Shown here: positions 57,602-64,000 of the stretch, in pieces
How positions within the stretch are numbered: position 1 is the stretch's first letter
How the letters are laid out: every line of letters starts with the position of its first letter
From: Ustilaginoidea virens
Lineage: Eukaryota; Ascomycota; Sordariomycetes; Hypocreales; Clavicipitaceae
Reading direction: 5' to 3'
Assembly (NCBI RefSeq): GCF_000687475.1
Contig: NC_057317.1
Location: forward strand, 1,054,001-1,118,000
Length of the DNA: 64,000 nucleotides
The notes under the pieces: generated by a model
What the model was told of the DNA's origin: nothing
Seen by the model: only the letters and a program-made list of their open reading frames with translations
The model's database searches: none
Translations under genes and position numbers: made by a program

Positions 57602-59743
57602 ATGTCTCGGGACCATGGCCATGTAGAGACTGGCCGGGCAGCAGAGCAGCTGCCTTGGCTTGGCCATGAGACAGATGGGGACACGGACCTGGTGGAAGAC
57701 GACCTCTCGTGCTCGTCGTCGTCGTCGTCGTCCATAGCCGTAGGCAGTCCAAGTACACCACCTTCCTGGAAACAGCAACATGCCCAAACCTGGCAATCGC
57801 GCAGCTTGTACCGATTCGGCCTCTACGCGCTCTTGCTTCTCCTCACCGTGTTCTCGCTGGCCGGTCATGTGTTGAGCTTTCCTCCCAGAACGACTCAAGA
57901 GCTGGGGCAGGAAGACGCACCTCTGTCTGACCAGAGTAAAGGCCATCATCTAGATTCCGGTGCGCAAATCACCTCGGAGCCGGTTGTGCAGCTTCACGAC
58001 ACAATCCCTCCTGCTCCCCGTTTGAGACGAGGCTCTGAATACGTCTTGACACCGTCGTGGAACTACGCGTCGGGTCCCGTGGTTCGAGTGTACAACTGGA
58101 CCATTGCGCACGCCGAGTTGAACCCCGATGGCGTCTACCGACCCATGATGCTCATCAACAACCAGTTCCCCGGCCCCCTGGTGGAATGCAACGACGGCGA
58201 TACCATCACTGTTCATGTGCAAAACAAGGCTGCAAACGCCACCTCGATTCACTTCCACGGTTTGTTTCAAAACGGCACCAACCACATGGACGGCGCTGTC
58301 GGGGTGACGCAATGTCCCATTGCCCCCAACTCAACCTTTACGTACACCTTTCGTGTCCTTGGTCAATCGGGTACCTACTGGTATCATGCCCATCACAGTG
58401 CCCAAGCGTCAGATGGATTGTTTGGGCCTGTCGTCATTCATTCCAAGGACGAGCGCACACTGCAAGAGCTGGAATATGCAACTGACAGAATCATCATGGT
58501 CCAGGACCATTATCACAACACCACGGCAGAACTATTGACCGACTATCTCCAACCCGACAAGGAAAACAATGAGCCGGTCCCGGATAATCCACTCATCAAC
58601 GGTCGCGGAATGCAAAGGTGCCGAGACTTCAGAGGCTGGCGGTGCGACAGCAGTAGCAACACCAGCCGGTCTGTTATCGACCTTGCCGCTGGCCAACGCC
58701 ATCGCATGCGCTTCATCAACGTCGGCGCCTTTGCCGAGTTTCAGATTCAAATTGACGAACATCCCTTTTACATCACAGAAGTCGATGGGACCGACGTCCA
58801 CCCGGAGCCCTTTCATCGCCTCAACATATTACCAGCGCAGCGCTACAGCATCATCGTGGAAGCAAACGCCACCACGCAAGATGCCTATTGGCTCCGAGCC
58901 AGAATGGTTTCGCGGTGCTTTACAACACGAAATAAACGACTCCAGAGCGAAATCAGAGCCATCGTGCGATACGCCTCGCCCGAGTCCAAGGCATCGACTC
59001 GGGAGCCCAAGAGCAAAGATTGGCCCGACGTCGCCGAGGTTGTCTGCAGGGACCTCAACACCTCGGCCTTGCACCCTGTCCAGCACGCAGCCCCTCCACC
59101 GGCAGACGACTTTGTCATTCTTCGAGCCAACTTTCAGATCGGGGCCTGGGCCTTATCTCGAGGCTTCTTCAACGACTCGTCGTGGCGTCCAAACGTGACT
59201 CACCCGTCCCTGCATCGATTTCTCGACGCTGGGGCGAGACTCGCCTCCCCTGACGCTCCTGTGGCTGTCAACGACAGGGTGTTTGAAAGGAGCCGCGAGT
59301 TGGTGTTGCAGACCAAGGGCATTCGCACGCTCGACATCTCCATCAACAACTTTGACGACGGCGCTCACCCGTTCCATCTACACGGCCACAAGTTCTTCGT
59401 CATGGCGCAAGGCCGAAGCGGATATCCCCCTACGGCCGCGAACCTTGACCAGCACATGAAAGAACACGGCGGCTGGCCTGACAACCCTCTGCGCAGGGAC
59501 ACCGTCACGGTCGAGCCTTATGCCTGGGCAATAGTGCGCGTTGTCCTGGACAATCCTGGGCTGTGGGCCCTGCACTGCCATAACCGGTGGCACTCCGAGT
59601 CGGGCATGGCGATGCAGGTGCTCGCCCGGAGCGAGGTGGTCAGTACGTGGAGGGTTGACCCGCAGCACAGAGCCATGTGCGGCTTCAGGGGAGTCGCATC
59701 CGGCACGCGGCCGGACGACGACACATGGTCTGGCAGCTTTTAG
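57602..59743 (+). CDS. Laccase-like multicopper oxidase with N-terminal membrane anchor
   Basis: Single exon, 713 aa. The four copper-binding segments are complete: HFHG (217-220), WYHAHH (260-265), HPFHLHGH (589-596) and HCHNRWHSESGM (658-669). The Cys659 and His664 ligands of the type 1 copper are present, with Met669 at the axial position. Three cupredoxin domains are implied. VTQCPI (235-240) and many N-x-S/T sites fit a secreted enzyme. Unusually, there is no signal peptide at the very N-terminus. About 70 hydrophilic residues with a Ser run (38-45) precede one hydrophobic helix (about 71-92). This predicts a type II anchor with the catalytic part outside the cytoplasm. Family reactions: four-electron reduction of O2 to water with oxidation of phenols, pigment precursors or metal ions. 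A C-terminal anchor as in Fet3 is absent. Substrate is unknown. Divergent from the acid phosphatase gene across the transposon block. Confidence 0.92.
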   Translation: MSRDHGHVETGRAAEQLPWLGHETDGDTDLVEDDLSCSSSSSSSIAVGSPSTPPSWKQQHAQTWQSRSLYRFGLYALLLLLTVFSLAGHVLSFPPRTTQELGQEDAPLSDQSKGHHLDSGAQITSEPVVQLHDTIPPAPRLRRGSEYVLTPSWNYASGPVVRVYNWTIAHAELNPDGVYRPMMLINNQFPGPLVECNDGDTITVHVQNKAANATSIHFHGLFQNGTNHMDGAVGVTQCPIAPNSTFTYTFRVLGQSGTYWYHAHHSAQASDGLFGPVVIHSKDERTLQELEYATDRIIMVQDHYHNTTAELLTDYLQPDKENNEPVPDNPLINGRGMQRCRDFRGWRCDSSSNTSRSVIDLAAGQRHRMRFINVGAFAEFQIQIDEHPFYITEVDGTDVHPEPFHRLNILPAQRYSIIVEANATTQDAYWLRARMVSRCFTTRNKRLQSEIRAIVRYASPESKASTREPKSKDWPDVAEVVCRDLNTSALHPVQHAAPPPADDFVILRANFQIGAWALSRGFFNDSSWRPNVTHPSLHRFLDAGARLASPDAPVAVNDRVFERSRELVLQTKGIRTLDISINNFDDGAHPFHLHGHKFFVMAQGRSGYPPTAANLDQHMKEHGGWPDNPLRRDTVTVEPYAWAIVRVVLDNPGLWALHCHNRWHSESGMAMQVLARSEVVSTWRVDPQHRAMCGFRGVASGTRPDDDTWSGSF

Positions 59744-59784
59744 CCATCTCCGCTGCGTTATCTTTCAAGCCACAAAGGGTTGTC

Positions 59785-59786
59785 GG

Positions 59787-59818
<32 letters not shown>

Positions 59819-59820
59819 CT
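59785..59820 (+). repeat. (GGCA)8 tetranucleotide repeat
   Basis: Eight exact GGCA units, then GGCT, 42 bp after the oxidase stop codon. Confidence 0.93.
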
Positions 59821-59926
59821 GCTTACAGTGGCCGCGCAGAGGGCACATTTGCCCCTCATCAGGAACCTATCTTCAAAAGGATGATGCCAAATCTAACCGG
59901 GGGAAAGGCCGGAACCGATACCCAAC

Positions 59927-59932
59927 AATAAA
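59927..59932 (+). terminator. AATAAA, possible poly(A) signal of the multicopper oxidase
   Basis: First canonical AATAAA after the stop codon, 184 nt downstream. Confidence 0.45.
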
Positions 59933-59960
59933 AGAGGGGACGGCGGATCTTGCTCCCCTA

Positions 59961-59987
59961 TCGAAGGATCGAAGGATCGAAGGATCG
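59961..59987 (+). repeat. (TCGAAGGA)3 octamer repeat
   Basis: Three exact 8-bp units and a partial fourth. Confidence 0.9.
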
Positions 59988-60456
59988 TCCGCCATAGCCT
60001 GCCTCTCGGGGCAGGCCCTCGGCGCTTTTGCAAGGTCTATCTATATCCGCGTCGTTACACTGGACCAGGCGCACAACGAAATCCGTGGCTGCCCTAGCAG
60101 TCAAGGACATTGCAGCAAAATCACCACCCTGCTATCCCCCATGCTTCCAGGACCCCCGGGCGGGGCCACTATCGAGTGAGCTAGGTGGAAGCCCCCAGCC
60201 TCGTTCGTTGCAGGCCTCCAGCACGAACATTTCGATATGGACCTTCCAAAAGGGCCTTATGGCGTGCCCCCCGCAGGTGACGTACGGTCGACGACCCTAG
60301 CGGCCTTGCGTAGGGGACGAAGCTCCGCAGTCGGATGTTGGAAGGAAGAGGCCGAGCATTCACGCAGGCCACACGTGTTACACATGGCGAAAGCGAACGC
60401 GGCTTGCAAGGGGCGCCTAACCCAAGGGCCAGCTTAGCTTCATCGGTCAGCAAAGC

Positions 60457-60502
60457 TGTGTGTGTGTGTGTGTGCGTGTGTGTGTGTGTGTGCGTGTGTG
60501 TG
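60457..60502 (+). repeat. (TG)n dinucleotide tract
   Basis: About 23 TG/CG steps, with two TGCG interruptions. Confidence 0.92.
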
Positions 60503-61298
60503 GCTGTGTGGCCTGTGTAAAATGCTATATGTACGGCCTCGTTCTTCCAGCGGTCCATCTTCATTCTTGAGTTTTTCCTGGCCTGCCTGTTGGGATGCGT
60601 CCAAAACTGCTGATTCACTCTGGTTGATTGACGATACCGTACCCTATAGTACACATGCTCTGTCTACTGTCTAGTGTCTAGTGTCCAAAGACGTAAAACA
60701 GCTGATGATGTAGCATTGGCCGTCCATCTTCTATATACCGCCATATGAACCCATATTGTGCCGCTGCCACGAAGCGTCCTCAAATTAAAACGCCCGTCTA
60801 TTTCCCCCATCCGTGCGCGTATGCTACAAAATCACAATCAAAAAAAAACCGTAGATGAAGAAAATTTTCCTGCTGCCACAGTCTCGATATATGCGGCCAC
60901 GTGAGTCGTGGCAATTTGTGATGGGGACGATAATACCAGTTTGGTAGTCTGGCGTTTTTGCCGGGGTACTAGACAGAGATTGAGAGGCTGCTAACAAGGA
61001 CGAGCCGAAACGCCAAGGCCCCTGTCTGGGTAATGGATGAAGCAAGTCCGAAATCCGCTTGAAAATTTCAACGATATGAGATGGTTTGTGAAGGCCGTTT
61101 TGCAACCTAAGCCCAAGCTTTGAAAAAGAGAAAAAGAACAATTAAAAAAAATACGTCAGAAAAGGGGCATGTCCAATGACATGAGCGGTTGAGCCAGTTG
61201 CGGTCCTTTTTTTTTGCGGCAATGCGTGGTAATGCGTGGTAATGCGACGAAATAGGCAGAGCGTGGCCAACGTGTCCCATTCAAACGACGAAAATCAG

Positions 61299-63983
61299 TC
61301 ACCCTGTACGCTTAAAGACGTTGACGGCGGGGTTGACGAAAGCTCGGGCGGCGATGTCGCTGAATCGACGAACTACATTCGTCGTGCCGCCGGTAACTTG
61401 GGCCTCGTCCAAGATGAATCTGGACGCGACCGCAAGCCTATTCTTCGGGTCGCTCTCGTCCAGGTGCTGGGGAGTGCTTCCGTAACTCGGACCGTAGCGG
61501 GGGGCGAGCTCTCGCACCACGGCGATGGAGTAGAGAACATCACGGTTTTCTCGTCCGTCCAAGAGGTGCCTCATCCGGGTCAAGGATTCCTCTCTGGCCT
61601 TGACAGTCGCGGGAGAGTCAGGATTATCTCGTCTCCGAATAAACTCAGCCAAACTATACCAAAAATCGAATCGACGGCTGCGCTGAACGTCCGGATCCGA
61701 CAATGGCGGGGCCAAGGGATTCGTCAGCAGATAGTCGCCGCAGAGCAACGTTTCAACGACGCGTAGACGATTACGTGCCTCCACGGCATCCCCCTCGGGA
61801 GGCATCGCCAGAGCCGTGGGCGGGTTCGTTCGATCGGGTGTTTGATATGCGGTACAAGCGAGCTCCCAAACAATTCTCGTTTCCAACGCACCGGAGTAAG
61901 CCATTTGAGAATGATCATTTGCTTTGACAGCCTCTAGGATTTTCAAAAAGGTGGCCATGTGCTCAATGAGATTGGCATCCCTGGGAAACGCCATTTTCCC
62001 ATTCTCGACAAAATAATACCAGCTGGACTCCAGGAACGCACTCAAGCCACCGGCATACATCTCATGGTAAACCTTTGTAACTTCATTCAGAGTATCCTCT
62101 GTGTGACTGATTTGCTGAGGTGGGGGAGGAGGAGGCGGCCCGAGAAGATCGATAATGTCGTTGATTCTCATTTTCTTGGCTAGCGAGGAAGTCAGCAACA
62201 CACGTCTTGCACATGGCGGCCAGAAAAACCAACAGAAATGAATTGACTCGCTGTCGGCTGCAAGATGGCTACTGGCGGCTGTCGAATGGGGTTTACAGTC
62301 AAACTGCTTGGGCGCAGGAAGATGTCGGCTGGCGGGGTCAAGGGGTCTCGAGAACTCAAAGCCGGGCTCCTTCTTGACAGTGGGCGAAAATTCAAAGCCG
62401 GCTTCTTTCTTGATAGTAGGCGAGGCGTTGGGCACGACCGGTGAGTTGAGGATGGATGACGGAGTAGTGCGTGCCGTAGCAGACGAAGGTGCGGTCAACG
62501 AGGTAGAAGTGGTTGAATACGAGCTTGGAAGCATGGACGGCTGGCTACCGTACGAATTGGGAGGCGGCTGCCCAATGCCGGCGGTCGGATGTGTCGGGGG
62601 GAAAGATGCAGAAGACGATGCGGTCGCTTGGCTGATCTGGGCCGGTTGAAGGTGAGATTTCGACTGAGCTCCACCTGATTGTTGCCTAAAGATGGGATCG
62701 TAGCCCAAACACTCTCGCTTTGATTTCTTGCAATTGTTGCAGGTGGGGTGGGTCTCATCGCACTGATTATCAGGCACGTTTCGCGGCTGCGTTAGCAAAC
62801 GCGCAACGACGGAGGACAGCTGTGGCAGCAAGAAAGTTGAGATGTGAAGCAGAGCAGAATATGTGGGCTTGGAGGTTTTGGGCCCCACCCGAGCCAGACG
62901 GAGGCGGATCGGATCAATCATTGGTGCTTTTCTTCACGATGCGCGTGCGTTGCCGCCAGACAAAGCAAGCAAAACACCATAACGTTTGAGAGAGCCCGCA
63001 AGAGGTTCGGGAGGTATTCTAGGTAGGGATTTCGTGCCCACCGGTGTGGCTCGAGGACGAAGAACAAAAAAAAAAAAAAAAAAAAGGGACAAACGAGAAC
63101 TCAAGCAGAGATTCGACCAACCTTTATTCTTCGCTTTCGACACGTCAGGCAACCCGTCTTGGTTCGACGTTTTATTTCCTGTCAATTTGTCAATAGCTAG
63201 CACCTCATTTTAGTTAGAGACTCTGATTTGGAGTATTCAAAGACGGCACAGAAAATGGGGGGAACGAAAAGAGGAACTTGGTAAGAAGGAGGGGGAAAAC
63301 ACCAGAAGTAGGCCACTAAAGTACAGGATTGAACTGCTGCTGTCTTGCGAGGTTTTTTCTCCCTAATAAAGTGAAGCGAGGGAAGGGATATACACATGTA
63401 TAAAAGACAGGGCAAGGAACCACGAAGGGCAAGGAATGTTGAAAGATGAGAGCATAAATGCAAACGCAGGCTCGCACATTGCCAGGCGTACCTTCTTTGG
63501 ACCTCTGCTACCGAGAATTCGAGGGTCGTGAGGTAACGGATAGCGGGTTAATGAATCAGACGGTAGACCGTAGCTTGAGGGCACCGTCATGGGATGCTGA
63601 GGCGCAAAATATGCAGGCCCCGTAGTGGTGGGAGTCAATGTAGGATTCAAGCTCGTCGAATGATGCGGCAGATGGGGGGGGCTAGTGCTTTGCTGTGATA
63701 TGGCATCGATCGTTCGCATACTCGGGAGAGACAGGGAGCCAGGGCCCGGTGCGGAGCTAGCTTTGTAGCCTTCGTTTGAGGGAGCTACTGCAGCAGCAGC
63801 AGCAGCAGCGTAAGGGGCATACTGCTGCGAGGTCGGGACGGTCGTAGGCGGAGAACGGGTAGAGGCGGTGGCTGAAGGTTGAGAGACACTAGAGTGCGTG
63901 GATGAAGAGTGGCCAGGAGTGGTAGATGCATAGCCCATGGGCAGTTCGTGATGGGCTGCAAGACTTGGCGTATGGCTAGCCAT
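61299..63983 (-). CDS. Zn(II)2Cys6 transcription factor (5' end at or beyond window edge)
   Basis: Exons on the minus strand: (64000?)63983-63492, 63178-63122 (57 nt) and 62762-61299. Introns: 63491-63179 (313 nt, GTACGC to CAG) and 63121-62763 (359 nt, GTTGGT to CAG, containing a 20-A run on the plus strand). Splicing assembles the binuclear cluster: TGCLTCRKRRIK from the small exon joins CDETHPTCNNCKKSKRECLGYD, giving all six Cys; the intron falls just before the third Cys. Before it lie about 160 residues rich in Ser, Thr, Pro and Ala. After it lie a Ser/Pro-rich linker with two EPGFEF-like repeats and a fungal regulator middle domain to the C-terminus. An additional 54-nt intron (62233-62180; GTTGGT, GCTGAC branch, TAG) is likely, because the residues it would add are hydrophobic and out of character; its length is a multiple of three, so the frame cannot decide. 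The frame stays open upstream of Met 63983, so the true start may be outside. Targets unknown. Confidence 0.85.
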
Positions 63984-64000
63984 GCCTGCACCTGTGCCGG

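Larger units (their letters stand above)
59744..61298. other. Convergent intergenic gap with simple repeats
   Basis: 3' regions of the oxidase (plus) and the zinc-cluster regulator (minus). Holds (GGCA)n, an 8-bp repeat and a TG tract, listed separately. No gene supported. Confidence 0.55.

Noticed and set aside
57365..57949. 194-codon minus-strand frame overlapping the start of the oxidase gene
   Set aside because: Low-complexity Arg/Gln-rich product with no family resemblance; overlaps the better-supported oxidase start.

Overview
The window is nuclear DNA of a filamentous ascomycete (Pezizomycotina, most likely a Sordariomycete). The evidence is genes with short GT-AG introns, fungal-type proteins (Zn(II)2Cys6 regulator, multicopper oxidase, PF04185-type acid phosphatase), and transposons carrying repeat-induced point mutation (RIP). 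I assign no species.

Left arm (1-12042), gene-rich and of normal base composition: an inner nuclear membrane protein of the Src1/Heh1/Man1 type (minus, runs off the left edge); coq6, divergent from it across a 621-bp shared promoter; the 49-kDa subunit of respiratory complex I (minus, three exons, the last only 17 nt); a Ccc1/VIT-type vacuolar iron transporter (minus); about 2 kb with no gene I can support; and a secreted acid phosphatase (minus). Short tandem repeats sit in the intergenic gaps.

Centre (12043-56223): 44 kb of nested retrotransposons, resolved here from LTR ends and target-site duplications (TSDs). Copia family A inserted twice in opposite orientations, 138 bp apart: A1 (12043-17885, TSD GTCAC) is uninterrupted, and A2 (inverted, 18024-56223, TSD [A/G]TTAG) was later interrupted four times. 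The interrupting elements are Copia B1 (19843-27063, TSD TATGC), a GC-rich 1.35-kb non-LTR-type element C with a (TAA)n end and a TSD of up to 19 bp (27824-29174), Gypsy D (minus, 30266-45766, TSD CTTC), and Copia F (46017-54291, TSD GTAAA). D was itself invaded by an inverted solo LTR of the F family (E, 31067-31770) and by a second B copy (B2, 32032-39200, TSD GATAG). When the insertions are subtracted, A2 comes to about the length of A1 (5.84 kb), which supports the whole scheme. All LTR retrotransposons are coding-dead. LTR pairs differ mainly by C-to-T/G-to-A transitions, and premature stops are almost all TAA/TAG, as expected from CpA-to-TpA mutation. Element C largely escaped.

Right arm (56224-64000), gene-rich again: a 713-aa membrane-anchored laccase-like multicopper oxidase (plus), simple repeats, and a Zn(II)2Cys6 transcription factor (minus) whose start lies at or beyond the right edge. 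Without the transposons, the acid phosphatase and the multicopper oxidase would be divergent neighbours about 1.9 kb apart, so the block has grown inside their shared upstream region.

The most interesting items are the three-LTR mosaic structure of F (two LTR subfamilies in one insertion), its apparent half-tRNA(iMet) primer site, and the hairpin-rich, GC-rich element C. No single operon-like system is present. The host genes are ordinary housekeeping and secreted or regulatory genes.
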